Part shown: positions 14,426 to 22,590 of the stretch, in pieces
How the letters are laid out: every line of letters begins with the position of its first letter
Numbering within the stretch: the first letter of the stretch is position 1
Program-made: the position numbers and the translations under genes
Notes under the pieces: model-generated
Database searches by the model: none
What the model saw: the letters and a program-made list of their open reading frames with translations, nothing else
Told to the model about the DNA's origin: nothing
Assembly: GCA_035253505.1 (NCBI GenBank)
Contig: DATFCC010000331.1
Location: forward strand, 1 to 23,483
Direction: 5' to 3'
Source: AWTP1-13 sp035253505
GTDB taxonomy: Bacteria; Pseudomonadota; Alphaproteobacteria; Rhizobiales; Hyphomicrobiaceae
Length of the DNA: 23,483 bases

Positions 14426-15835
14426 TTACCCCTTCGCGGAGGCCTTTTCCAATCGCTTTATCCAGCCTCGCGCCATTTTGCGTACATTCTGTGGCGCCGT
14501 TCCCCCGAAGCTGGTCCGGCTGCGCACCGAATTCTGCACGGACAGGACTGAGAACACCTCCTGCGTTATGGCGCCGCTCACCGCGCGCATGTCGGCCAGC
14601 GGGAGCTTGTCGAGGGGCACCCCCTTGGCTTCCGCCGCGGCCACGATGCGCCCGGTGATGTGGTGAGCCTCGCGGAAAGGCAGGCCGGCAGAGCGCACCA
14701 GCCAGTCGGCGAGGTCGGTTGCCGTGGCGTAGCCGGCTCCGGCGGCGGCCTCCATGGCCTCGCCATTGGGCTCGAGGTCCGCAACCATCCCGGCCATGGC
14801 GGCGATGGCAAGCCGCAGGCTGGAGAGGGCATCGAAGGTTGCCTCCTTGTCCTCCTGCATGTCCTTCGAGTAGGTGAGCGGCAGGCCCTTCATCACCAGC
14901 GTGAGCGCCTGGAACGCACCGGCGATGCGGCCGACCTTGGCACGCACCAATTCCGCCGCGTCCGGGTTGCGCTTCTGCGGCATGATGGACGAGCCGGTGG
15001 TGAACCGGTCGGAGAGCCGCACGAAGCCGAACTGCGGCGTCATCCATATCACGATCTCCTCGGCCAGCCGCGACAGGTGCACCGAGGCAATGGTTGCCGC
15101 GGCCAGCGTCTCCAGCACGAAATCGCGATCGGCGACGGCATCGAGCGAGTTGGCGGCGGGCCGATCGAATCCCAGCGCCTCGGCGGTCATGCGCCGATCG
15201 ATCGGGAACGACGTGCCGGCAAGGGCCGCGGCTCCGAGCGGAGACTCGTTGAGCCGCGCGCGCGCATCGGCAAGCCGGCCGCGGTCGCGCGCCAGCATCT
15301 CCACATAGGCCAGCAGGTGATGGCCGAACGTCACGGGCTGGGCGGGCTGCAGGTGGGTGAAGCCCGGCATGACGAGGTCGGCATGCGCGTCCGCCTTGCG
15401 CGCCAGCGTGAGCTGCAGGCCACCCAGGGCCACCTCGGCGGCATCGATCCAATCGCGGACGTAGAGCTTGAAGTCGGTCGCCACCTGATCGTTGCGAGAG
15501 CGCGCCGTATGCAGGCGGCGGGCCGGTTCGCCGATCATCTCCTGCAGGCGGCTCTCGACGTTCATGTGCACGTCCTCCAGGGCGCGGGAGAACTGGAACC
15601 GGCCCCCCTCGATCTCCTCCAGCACCTTGTCGAGACCGCCAGCGATCTTGCGGGCATCGTCCTTGGAGATGATGCCCTGCGCGGCCAGCATTGCGGCATG
15701 CGCCTTCGAGGCGCGGATATCCTGCGGCGCCAGAGCCTTGTCGAAGCCGATGGAGGCGTTTATCTCCTGCATGATCTCGGCCGGTGACACGGTGAAGCGC
15801 CCGCCCCACATCTTGTTGGCGTTTCTGTCGGTCAC
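14426..15835 (-). CDS. argH: Argininosuccinate lyase
   Basis: This 469-residue protein is of normal length for ArgH, the tetrameric fumarase/aspartase-superfamily enzyme that splits argininosuccinate into arginine and fumarate. The signature GSSIMPQKRNP is at 281-291 and contains the catalytic serine; H161 in TPGFTHLQPAQP-type sequence (here MPGFTHLQ) is the conserved histidine; TARSRNDQVATD is at 110-121. The start is GTG at 15835, which places MWGGRF at residue 9 as in other family members; the internal ATG at 15811 would cut the conserved start. An 83-bp gap, with a weak hairpin after the stop, separates it from lptM. It diverges from the thioredoxin gene, with only 47 bases between the start codons. 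Confidence 0.97.
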   Translation of the reverse strand: MTDRNANKMWGGRFTVSPAEIMQEINASIGFDKALAPQDIRASKAHAAMLAAQGIISKDDARKIAGGLDKVLEEIEGGRFQFSRALEDVHMNVESRLQEMIGEPARRLHTARSRNDQVATDFKLYVRDWIDAAEVALGGLQLTLARKADAHADLVMPGFTHLQPAQPVTFGHHLLAYVEMLARDRGRLADARARLNESPLGAAALAGTSFPIDRRMTAEALGFDRPAANSLDAVADRDFVLETLAAATIASVHLSRLAEEIVIWMTPQFGFVRLSDRFTTGSSIMPQKRNPDAAELVRAKVGRIAGAFQALTLVMKGLPLTYSKDMQEDKEATFDALSSLRLAIAAMAGMVADLEPNGEAMEAAAGAGYATATDLADWLVRSAGLPFREAHHITGRIVAAAEAKGVPLDKLPLADMRAVSGAITQEVFSVLSVQNSVRSRTSFGGTAPQNVRKMARGWIKRLEKASAKG

Positions 15836-15882
15836 GTCCTGAGCCTTCCGGTGTCTCGCCCTGTGCAGGAGCTGCGGGCCGC

Positions 15883-16566
15883 GTGCCTGAGAAAACGACA
15901 ACAGCCGCGCACAGGCGGCCCTCCGAGCGGAAATCGCTCTTCGTCGCGCTTGTCGCGGCGGCAGCGGCCGCGGTCGCCGGCTTCGCCAGCGTATACGTGA
16001 CCCTGGGCCGGCCTGACAACACCGTTCGGCCGTCGGCGGAGCGGCCGGCCCGCCCGGAAGGTAAATCGGCAGCGATGCCGACGGGCCCCGGCCCCAACGC
16101 GCTGAGCCAGGGCCAGATGGCGGCCTTCGTGTTCCGCAAGGCGCCCGAGGCGTTGCCCGAAGCCAAATTCCAGGATGCCTCGGGCCGCGAGCGGACCCTG
16201 GCGGACTGGCGCGGCAAGGTCGTGCTCCTGAACCTCTGGGCCACCTGGTGCCTGCCCTGCCGCAAGGAGATGCCGGCCCTCGACCGCCTGCAGCGCGAGC
16301 TTGGCTCCGATGCCTTCGAGGTCGTGGCGGTGAGCGTCGACCGCACGGGCCTCCCCGGCGCCCGCAAGTTCCTCGACGAGGCCAAGGTCGACAAGCTCGG
16401 GCTCTACGCAGATGGCTCCGCGCGCATGGCGACCACCTTGCGTGCGGGCGGCCTGCCGGCGACCTTGCTGATCGACCGCGAAGGGCGCGAGATCGGCCGC
16501 CTGCTGGGCCCCGCCGAATGGGATGGCGAGGACGCCAAGCGGCTGATTGGCTGGGCGCTGAAGTAG
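15883..16566 (+). CDS. tlpA: TlpA-like membrane-anchored thioredoxin, periplasmic thiol:disulfide oxidoreductase
   Basis: This 227-residue protein has one N-terminal membrane anchor (about 18-40, rich in Ala/Val), a flexible linker (about 42-85), and a thioredoxin/TlpA domain (86-227). The redox site is WATWCLPCRKEMP with C123 and C126, and P192 in GGLPATLLID is the cis-proline. The catalytic domain should face the periplasm. TlpA proteins reduce Cu-site and cytochrome partners, for example in cytochrome oxidase assembly. The start is GTG at 15883, with AGGAG eleven bases upstream; the gene diverges from argH, the usual alphaproteobacterial arrangement. Thus tlpA is a family-level symbol and the exact partner is not known. 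Confidence 0.88.
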   Translation: MPEKTTTAAHRRPSERKSLFVALVAAAAAAVAGFASVYVTLGRPDNTVRPSAERPARPEGKSAAMPTGPGPNALSQGQMAAFVFRKAPEALPEAKFQDASGRERTLADWRGKVVLLNLWATWCLPCRKEMPALDRLQRELGSDAFEVVAVSVDRTGLPGARKFLDEAKVDKLGLYADGSARMATTLRAGGLPATLLIDREGREIGRLLGPAEWDGEDAKRLIGWALK

Positions 16567-16676
16567 GGTCGCCGCCCGCCGGCGTGCTGCTGTCCGGCAT
16601 CACGTTTCGGGTCGCTCCCGGCCGCCCGGCTTGCAAGAGTGACAACAGCCGAAGATCGAAAACCCGGAGAGTGGAT

Positions 16677-17435
16677 TTGGCCAAGGCAACACTGGTGCGC
16701 CATCCCCGCGCCGCCACGCTACCCGCTTCGGACATCGCCGCGCGGGTCGCCGGATTGGATTGGCAGACCCTTGCCGCCGCGCTCGATCAGCACGGCTGCG
16801 CCACCACCGGCCCGCTGCTCGAACCCGAGGAGTGCGCCGCGCTGTCGGGCCTCTACGGAGTCGAAGAGCACTTCCGCAGCCGCATCGTGATGGCCCGGCA
16901 CGGCTTCGGGCGCGGCGAGTACCAATACTTTGCCTATCCCCTGCCCGACGTCGTTGCCGGCCTGCGCGAGGCGCTGTATCCGCGGCTCGCGAGCATCGCC
17001 AACCGGTGGAACGAGGCGATGGGCCTCGACGTGCGCTTCCCGCGCGACCACTCCGAGTTCCTGGCTCGCTGCCACGCCGCGGGCCAGGTGCGCCCGACGC
17101 CGCTCCTGCTCCAGTACACCGCCGGCGACTACAACTGCCTGCACCAGGACGTCTACGGCGAGCACGTGTTCCCGCTGCAGGTGGCATTCCTGCTTTCGCG
17201 CCCCGGCGCGGACTTCTCCGGCGGCGAGTTCGTGCTGACCGAGCAGCGCCCGCGCATGCAGTCGCGCGCCGAGGTGGTGCCGCTGGTCCAGGGCGAGGGC
17301 GTGATCTTTCCGGTGCACCACCGCCCCGTGCAGGGCACGCGCGGCGTTTATCGCGTCAACATGCGGCACGGCGTCAGCCGCCTGCGCTCCGGGAGGCGCC
17401 ACACGCTCGGCGTGATCTTCCACGACGGCAAATAG
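16677..17435 (+). CDS. 2-oxoglutarate/Fe(II)-dependent oxygenase, COG3826-like
   Basis: From the TTG at 16677 the product has 252 residues. The double-stranded beta-helix carries the iron motif H156-x-D158 in YNCLHQDVYG, the distal H231 in NMRHGVSR, and R241 in SGRRHTLG as a candidate for binding the 2-oxoglutarate carboxylate. The pattern matches a prolyl-hydroxylase-like group of uncharacterised bacterial oxygenases. The TTG is chosen because GGAGAG lies five bases before it, whereas a GTG two codons upstream would abut that site. No signal peptide is seen, so it is cytosolic. It lies 110 bp after tlpA on the same strand. The substrate is unknown. Confidence 0.82.
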   Translation: MAKATLVRHPRAATLPASDIAARVAGLDWQTLAAALDQHGCATTGPLLEPEECAALSGLYGVEEHFRSRIVMARHGFGRGEYQYFAYPLPDVVAGLREALYPRLASIANRWNEAMGLDVRFPRDHSEFLARCHAAGQVRPTPLLLQYTAGDYNCLHQDVYGEHVFPLQVAFLLSRPGADFSGGEFVLTEQRPRMQSRAEVVPLVQGEGVIFPVHHRPVQGTRGVYRVNMRHGVSRLRSGRRHTLGVIFHDGK

Positions 17436-17451
17436 GCGGTTGCCGGCGCTG

Positions 17452-18645
17452 TCAGAAGTGCCACATCAGGCCGACACGGCCGACGGTGCTCTGAAACTGG
17501 TTGGTGACCGTTCCCACGCCCGTCACGGTAACGTCCTGGCCCGGGATGCCGTAGTGCATGATCTCGGCGCGCACGCCGAAGTGCGGGCCGAGCTTGTATT
17601 CGATGCCACCCCCGACGGCCACGCCGTAGTTGATGCCGCTCACCTTGCCGAGCTGTGCCGACGTTGCCGTATTGGTGACGCCGGCGTCCCAGTAGGCCAG
17701 CGCCAGCCCCCCGGTGCCGTAGATCATGGCATCGCCGATCACCCAACCGAACCGCGGCCGCACGCTATAAACACCCGAAACCTCCATCTGGCAGGTGATG
17801 GCGGGGCCGATGCAGGATGTGCCCAGGTCGGAGGTCAGCGGCGAGGCGTCCACCTCGAGACCGAAGACGCCGTTGCCGGATTGCCAGTTGTAGCCGGCAA
17901 CGGCTGCAGCCGAGAACGCCCCCGCTGGGCCGGCGCGGGACCGCGCTCCCGTGAACCAGTCAGCCTGCTCGAAGCTATAGCCGGCGAGTGCGCCAACGTA
18001 GAATCCGGAGAAGCTGGCAACCGGCATCTCGGCCACAGCTTCTTCCATTGCCAGTGGCCCGAACCGGTAGCCAAGGCGTACGCCGATGGTGTCCATCCCA
18101 TCGTTGTTGCGCCTGCTGTAGCCGTTCGAGATGTGGTCGGCGAAGATCGAGATGCTGGTGCCGCCGGCGAAGCGATAGCCGAGTTCAACGGAAGGATGGA
18201 ACAGCACCGGCGAGCCCAGCGCCTTGCGATCGGGTGTGTCCGGGTCGAGCCGGCCGTCGTGCAGGGCCGCCCCCATGCCCAAGGCGAAAAACACGCCGGA
18301 CGGCGCCCCGATCTCCCAGCGCAAGTCGGCATACACCTTGCTGGTGTCCCCACCGAAATTGATCGTCGCGCCGATTGCGGGCCGCAGGTATCCCCCAAAC
18401 GCGCGGGCCCACGGCGTAAAGAGCACCTCCAGGTTTGCATCGGCAGCTTGCCGTTCGAGCCCGGTACCCGCCCACAGGCCGGGCGTGTCATGATCGAGCG
18501 CCCCTACCCTGATCTCGCTGATCGCCAACAGCGCTGGTGTCTCCAGGACCTGAGCTGGAGCAGGCGCCGACAGGATCACCCCCTGGACCAGCATGATGCT
18601 GGCCCACACGCCTGTCCGGAGGAGACAAGACGCTGTGGGTCCCAC
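17452..18645 (-). CDS. Outer-membrane fusion: PagL-type lipid A deacylase + Omp25-like beta-barrel
   Basis: This 397-residue protein has a signal peptide (about 1-31, ending APA) and two barrels. Residues 33-195 match PagL, the outer-membrane lipid A 3-O-deacylase: FADHISNGY contains H171 and S173, and D185 lies exactly 14 residues after the histidine, where PagL of Pseudomonas has its catalytic Glu (H126, S128, E140); the strand ends GVRLGYRF as PagL termini do. Residues 212-397 form a second barrel of Omp25/RopB type, starting FSGFYVGALAGYSF, with amphipathic strands and a terminal GLMWHF beta-signal. The start is GTG at 18645, which gives the complete signal peptide. The linker (195-211) contains no second signal peptide, so this is one exported chain. 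Confidence 0.85.
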   Translation of the reverse strand: MGPTASCLLRTGVWASIMLVQGVILSAPAPAQVLETPALLAISEIRVGALDHDTPGLWAGTGLERQAADANLEVLFTPWARAFGGYLRPAIGATINFGGDTSKVYADLRWEIGAPSGVFFALGMGAALHDGRLDPDTPDRKALGSPVLFHPSVELGYRFAGGTSISIFADHISNGYSRRNNDGMDTIGVRLGYRFGPLAMEEAVAEMPVASFSGFYVGALAGYSFEQADWFTGARSRAGPAGAFSAAAVAGYNWQSGNGVFGLEVDASPLTSDLGTSCIGPAITCQMEVSGVYSVRPRFGWVIGDAMIYGTGGLALAYWDAGVTNTATSAQLGKVSGINYGVAVGGGIEYKLGPHFGVRAEIMHYGIPGQDVTVTGVGTVTNQFQSTVGRVGLMWHF

Positions 18646-18702
18646 GGTCCCTCACACTGCATGCGGCAAAAGCCGCCCGGCGGGTCTATAGGAGGAAAAG
18701 GC

Positions 18703-18736
18703 CGGGAAATGGGCACCGTCCCGCGGCACTGACCCC
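18703..18736. repeat. Candidate REP-like dispersed element in the OMP leader
   Basis: CGGGA (18703-18707) and TCCCG (18719-18723) can pair around AATGGGCACCG, and the stem can extend past a bulged base into CC/GG. CACTGACCCC follows (18727-18736). Combinations of GAAATGGGCACCGTCCC and TGACCCC occur as dispersed repeats near REP-associated transposases in some proteobacteria (recollection only). It lies in the 171-bp gap between the SGNH hydrolase stop and the outer-membrane protein start, together with a small GCGGC-AAAA-GCCGC hairpin at 18663-18676. Confidence 0.35.
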
Positions 18737-18816
18737 ATCGCGACAGCATGGTTAAACCCGTTCGCGCCCTTGGGGAAGGGGCGGCCACGATCTCACCCGC
18801 AACGAGCGCAAAAGGG

Positions 18817-19659
18817 TCAGGGATAGAAGACGGGGCTGGACTGTTCGGCATCGGCCGAAAGCAGGCCGCCGACGATGGCGCGCGCGGCCTGCTCGGCCAT
18901 GCAGCGGTGCCCGCGATCGTTGGGATGCAGGTTGTCCGTGGCGAGATAGAAGAGGTCGCCGCGCTCCTTCTGCAGCTCGCGCATGGCCTCGAAGCGGTCG
19001 ACGAGAAGCACGCGCATCTCCTTGGCGACGTCCGCCACCGCAGTCACCATCTCTTCGTAGTAGGCGTCCTTGGTGAGGGCATCGCCGTACTGCGGATCGA
19101 TCATGACGACATCGATCTTGTTGTCGGCGAGCCAGCTCAGCGTTGTCTTCACGCAGGTCTTGAAACTGTCGATGCTCACGTGCCGCAGCGCATCGTTGGT
19201 GCCGAGCTGCCACACGACGAGGTCGGGCTTGGTCTCCTCCACCTCACGCTTCATGCGGTCCGCGGCTCCCTGCGCCACCTCGCCGGACATGCCGCGACCG
19301 ACGACGTCGATGTTCATGCCGCGGAGGGAGCCCTCCAGCGAATTCTCGAGGCGTGCGATGTAGGTCGCCGCCGGGGAGGAGGCGCCGACGCCGGCGGTGG
19401 ACGAGGAGCCTATGGCGAGCACCCGCACGCTGCGCTTGGCGCGCACCGCGCGGCTCAACGCCCGCAGCGGCCGGCGGAACAGCTCGCCGGCGACGCGCCT
19501 GCTTCGGCAGTCCGAGGACAGGGCCGGCGGCGCGCTTGGAAGGCTGACCGCTGCATGCGGCGCCAGCGCCAATTCCTGCGACTTCAATTCCTGAGAGCTG
19601 GTCCCGGAGGGCAAAAGCACCATCCCGGCCAGAGCAACCGCCACCGCCCGCACGCTCAT
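18817..19659 (-). CDS. Exported SGNH/GDSL-type hydrolase
   Basis: This 280-residue protein has a signal peptide (about 1-22) and an SGNH hydrolase fold (about 78-270). Block I reads LAIGSSSTAG with S86 as the nucleophile in place of the usual GDS context; block II has the oxyanion glycine in GRGMSG; block III is GTND with N155; block V is DNLHPND with D242 and H245. These hydrolyse ester bonds in lipids or acetylated polysaccharides, here probably in the periplasm. The ATG at 19659 gives a complete signal peptide although the ribosome site is weak. The next gene on the strand is the PagL/Omp25 fusion 171 bp away, so an envelope-modifying role is attractive but unproven. Confidence 0.88.
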   Translation of the reverse strand: MSVRAVAVALAGMVLLPSGTSSQELKSQELALAPHAAVSLPSAPPALSSDCRSRRVAGELFRRPLRALSRAVRAKRSVRVLAIGSSSTAGVGASSPAATYIARLENSLEGSLRGMNIDVVGRGMSGEVAQGAADRMKREVEETKPDLVVWQLGTNDALRHVSIDSFKTCVKTTLSWLADNKIDVVMIDPQYGDALTKDAYYEEMVTAVADVAKEMRVLLVDRFEAMRELQKERGDLFYLATDNLHPNDRGHRCMAEQAARAIVGGLLSADAEQSSPVFYP

Positions 19660-19804
19660 CTGCAGCCCGCTAGCCCCTTCCTATGCACGCTCAATCTACG
19701 GTAACAACACCCGGAACGTAAAGCGCCGGCCGGCGGCCACGAGCACCTACCGGGCATCTTGTTCCGATTGACAGCATAGCCACGATCACGCCAGAACGCT
19801 GCCC

Positions 19805-20647
19805 ATGGCAGATTCATCGTTACAATCCATCATCGAGACCGCCTGGGACCGCCGGGAGAGCATTAGCCCGGCGACGCGCGGCGAGACACGTGACGCCATC
19901 GAGACGGCCCTCGACCTGCTCGACAAGGGCGAGGCCAGGGTCGCCGCCAAGGCCGGCGGCAAATGGGTCGTCAATCAGTGGCTCAAGAAGGCCGTCCTGC
20001 TCTCCTTCCGGCTGAGCGACATGGGCCTGATCGCCGGCGCACCGGGCGGGGCCAGTTGGTGGGACAAGGTGCCTTCCAAGTTCGAGGGCATGTCGGCTGA
20101 GACCTTCCGCAAGGCCGGCTACCGGGCCGTGCCGGGCGCCGTCGTGCGCCGGTCCGCCTTCATCGGCCCGAACGTCGTGCTGATGCCGTCCTTCGTCAAC
20201 CTGGGCGCCTATGTGGACAGCGGCACCATGGTCGACACCTGGGCCACGGTGGGCTCATGCGCGCAGATCGGCAAGAACGTGCACCTGTCGGGTGGCGTGG
20301 GCATCGGCGGGGTGCTGGAGCCGCTGCAGGCCAACCCGACCATCATCGAGGACAACTGCTTCATCGGCGCCCGCTCGGAGGTGGTGGAGGGGGTCATCGT
20401 CGGCGAAGGCTCGGTGTTGGCCATGGGCACCTTCATCGGCGCATCCACCAAGGTCGTCGACCGCGCCACCGGCAAGATCCATGTGGGCGAGGTGCCGCCC
20501 TACTCGGTCGTGGTGTCGGGCTCGCTGCCCGGCAAGGCGTTCCCCAACAACGAGCCGGGCCCATCGCTCTACTGCGCGGTGATCGTCAAGACGGTCGATG
20601 CGCAGACGCGGGCCAAGACCGCCATCAACGAGCTGCTGCGCGACTAG
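19805..20647 (+). CDS. dapD: 2,3,4,5-tetrahydropyridine-2,6-dicarboxylate N-succinyltransferase
   Basis: This 280-residue enzyme uses succinyl-CoA to acylate tetrahydrodipicolinate in the succinylase branch of diaminopimelate and lysine synthesis. An N-terminal helical domain (about 1-105, ending in WWDKVPSKFEG) is followed by a left-handed parallel beta-helix of hexapeptide repeats (about 110-235, with SAFIGPNVVLMPSFVNLGAYVD-like coils, GSCAQIGKNVHLSGG and EDNCFIGARSEV), then GKAFPNNEPG and a C-terminal segment. Length is normal. The ATG at 19805 matches the family start but has no clear Shine-Dalgarno site. It is the first gene of an operon with the membrane-protein gene and dapE. Confidence 0.97.
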   Translation: MADSSLQSIIETAWDRRESISPATRGETRDAIETALDLLDKGEARVAAKAGGKWVVNQWLKKAVLLSFRLSDMGLIAGAPGGASWWDKVPSKFEGMSAETFRKAGYRAVPGAVVRRSAFIGPNVVLMPSFVNLGAYVDSGTMVDTWATVGSCAQIGKNVHLSGGVGIGGVLEPLQANPTIIEDNCFIGARSEVVEGVIVGEGSVLAMGTFIGASTKVVDRATGKIHVGEVPPYSVVVSGSLPGKAFPNNEPGPSLYCAVIVKTVDAQTRAKTAINELLRD

Positions 20648-20660
20648 GCGCCGGGGGCGC

Positions 20661-21383
20661 ATGCGCACCTATCGAGCCCTGGACCCAGACAAGGTCATCG
20701 ACACCATCGCCGCGCTGCACAAGCGGGTCGCCGAGCGATTTCCCGGCGCCGGCCTGGCGGCCGTATGCGCGGAGCTCCTTGTGATCGCCAAGGAGAACTC
20801 GGCTCGTGTCGCCGAGGTCTCTCAGCGCCGCGCGGGCCTGCGCATCGGCATCGCTGCTCTGCTCGTTGCCGGTGCGGCCGGGTTGGGCGGCGTGGCTCTG
20901 CTGCTGTTCCGGTCGGTTTCGGCCACCGCCGACAATGTCTATTCGGTCTTGCAGGGCCTGGAGGCGGCCGCCAACCTGACGGTGCTGCTCGGCGCCGGCG
21001 TGTTCTTCCTCACGCGGATCGAGGAGCGCCTGAAGCGGCGCGGCGCGCTCAAGGCGCTGCACGAGCTGCGCTCCATCATCCACGTCATCGACATGCACCA
21101 GCTCACCAAGGACCCGAGCGCGGTGGTGAGCGTCGGCAGCGGCACGCTCTCCTCACCACCGCGCACGCTGAGCCGCTTCGAGGTGACGCGCTACCTCGAC
21201 TACTGCTCGGAAATGCTGTCTCTCACATCCAAGGTGGCCGTCCTGTTCGCCCAGGGATTTCCGGACTCCGAAATCACGGAGGCCGTCAGCGACATCGAAC
21301 GCATAGCCGCGGGATTGTCGCAGAAGATCTGGCAGAAGATCATGATCCTTGAGTCGTTGGGAAAAAGCGCCGCCGGCAGGTAG
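20661..21383 (+). CDS. Conserved membrane protein of unknown function in the dap operon
   Basis: This 240-residue protein has an N-terminal helical part (1-58), two membrane segments (about 61-84 and 102-118), and a cytosolic C-terminal domain (about 125-235). That domain looks highly constrained: HELRSIIHVIDMHQLTKDP, then SPPRTLSRFEVTRYLDYCSEMLSL and a final KIWQKIMILE helix. I recall similar blocks in unannotated proteins of distant bacteria, but no function is known to me. It starts 13 bp after dapD and ends 26 bp before dapE, so it is cotranscribed with them. The ATG at 20661 has a weak GGGGG upstream; earlier in-frame starts would overlap dapD. Nothing in it resembles an amino-acid enzyme. 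Confidence 0.8.
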   Translation: MRTYRALDPDKVIDTIAALHKRVAERFPGAGLAAVCAELLVIAKENSARVAEVSQRRAGLRIGIAALLVAGAAGLGGVALLLFRSVSATADNVYSVLQGLEAAANLTVLLGAGVFFLTRIEERLKRRGALKALHELRSIIHVIDMHQLTKDPSAVVSVGSGTLSSPPRTLSRFEVTRYLDYCSEMLSLTSKVAVLFAQGFPDSEITEAVSDIERIAAGLSQKIWQKIMILESLGKSAAGR

Positions 21384-21409
21384 CCGGCATCATCGCAACG
21401 GAAAGCCAC

Positions 21410-22585
21410 ATGCCCTCCACCACGGCCAACGACCCTGTTGCCTTCGCACAGGCCCTCATCCGCTGCCCCAGCGTCACGCCCATCGAGGGCGGTGCGCTGA
21501 CTTGGCTCGCCGGCATGCTGGAGCCGGCCGGATTCGTCTGCCATCGCCTGACCATGCGCGAGGCCGGGACGCCCGACGTCGAAAATCTCTACGCGCGCCT
21601 CGGCACCGGCGCGCCGCACCTGTGCTTCGCCGGTCATACGGATGTCGTGCCCGCCGGCGACGCGACGGCCTGGACCCGGGCACCTTTCGGGGCCGAGATC
21701 GCCGACGGCATCCTCTACGGCCGCGGCGCCGTCGACATGAAGGGCGGCATCGCCTGCTTCCTCGCCGCCGCGCTCGACCATATCGCCGCCGGCGGAGGCC
21801 TGACGCGCGGCTCGCTCTCGTTTCTCATTACGGGCGACGAAGAGTCGGTCGCCATCAACGGCACGCCCAAGCTGCTGGCGTGGCTCAAGGAGCGCAACGA
21901 AACGCTTGACGCCTGCATCGTCGGCGAGCCCGCGAGCAACATCGCGCTCGGCGACCAGATCAAGATCGGCCGCCGCGGCACGGTCAACGCCCGCGTCGTC
22001 GTCGAAGGCAAGCAGGGCCACTCCGCCTATGCCGAGCGCGCCGATAATCCAATTCCAAAGCTCGCGCGCATCATCGACCGCCTGTCCACGACGCCGCTCG
22101 ACCAGGGCTCGGCGCACTTCCAGCCGTCGAGCCTGCAGGCCACCATCGTCTCGGTGCCGAACAGCGCCACCAATGTCATCCCCGGCTCGGCCCGCGCCAA
22201 CTTCAACATCCGCTACAACGACCTGCATACCCGCCCGGGCATCGAGGCATGGGTCCGGCAGCAGTGCGAGGCGGCGGCGCGCGAGGTCGGCGCGCGTTGC
22301 TCGGTTTCCTTCGAGGGCATGGGCGACGTGTTCCTCACCAGCCCTGGCCCGCTGGTCGATGTCATGCGCGCGGCCATCCGCGAGGTGACCGGCGCCGAGC
22401 CGGCGCTCAGCACCACCGGCGGCACTTCGGACGCGCGCTTCATCAAGGACTTGTGCCCGGTCGTCGAGGTCGGCTTGCGCAACGCCATGGCGCACCAGGT
22501 GGACGAGCACGTGCCGGTGGCCGAGCTGGCGACCCTGACGCAGATCTACCGGCGCTTCATAGAGGGTTACTTCGCCTCCGCCTGA
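21410..22585 (+). CDS. dapE: Succinyl-diaminopimelate desuccinylase
   Basis: This 391-residue M20-family metallohydrolase removes succinate from N-succinyl-LL-diaminopimelate. The di-zinc site is visible: H76 in FAGHTDVVPAGD, D109 in GRGAVDMKGG, the catalytic E144 and E145 in TGDEES, E173 in VGEPAS, and a C-terminal histidine in AMAHQVDEHV. The dimerisation or lid domain (about 185-300) contains EGKQGHSAYAERADNP. Length and motif order are standard. A GGAAAG site four bases before the ATG supports the start. It is the last gene of the dapD operon; dapC, dapF and dapB are not in the window, while lysA lies about 6 kb upstream on the other strand. Confidence 0.97.
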   Translation: MPSTTANDPVAFAQALIRCPSVTPIEGGALTWLAGMLEPAGFVCHRLTMREAGTPDVENLYARLGTGAPHLCFAGHTDVVPAGDATAWTRAPFGAEIADGILYGRGAVDMKGGIACFLAAALDHIAAGGGLTRGSLSFLITGDEESVAINGTPKLLAWLKERNETLDACIVGEPASNIALGDQIKIGRRGTVNARVVVEGKQGHSAYAERADNPIPKLARIIDRLSTTPLDQGSAHFQPSSLQATIVSVPNSATNVIPGSARANFNIRYNDLHTRPGIEAWVRQQCEAAAREVGARCSVSFEGMGDVFLTSPGPLVDVMRAAIREVTGAEPALSTTGGTSDARFIKDLCPVVEVGLRNAMAHQVDEHVPVAELATLTQIYRRFIEGYFASA

Positions 22586-22590
22586 AAGGC

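Noticed and set aside
14142..16394. A 750-codon open frame on the minus strand spanning lptM, part of argH and the tlpA region
   Set aside because: Only its last 66 codons (LptM) look like a protein. The rest is arginine/glycine-rich shadow sequence over argH and tlpA, which have all family motifs.
17440..18732. A 430-codon plus-strand open frame opposite the outer-membrane fusion protein
   Set aside because: No signal peptide or motif; the minus-strand product has a signal peptide, catalytic residues and a terminal beta-signal.
19768..19796. TTGACA as a perfect -35 box upstream of dapD
   Set aside because: At 16-18 bases downstream there is no acceptable -10 (CCAGAA at 17), and the start site would fall almost on the ATG.
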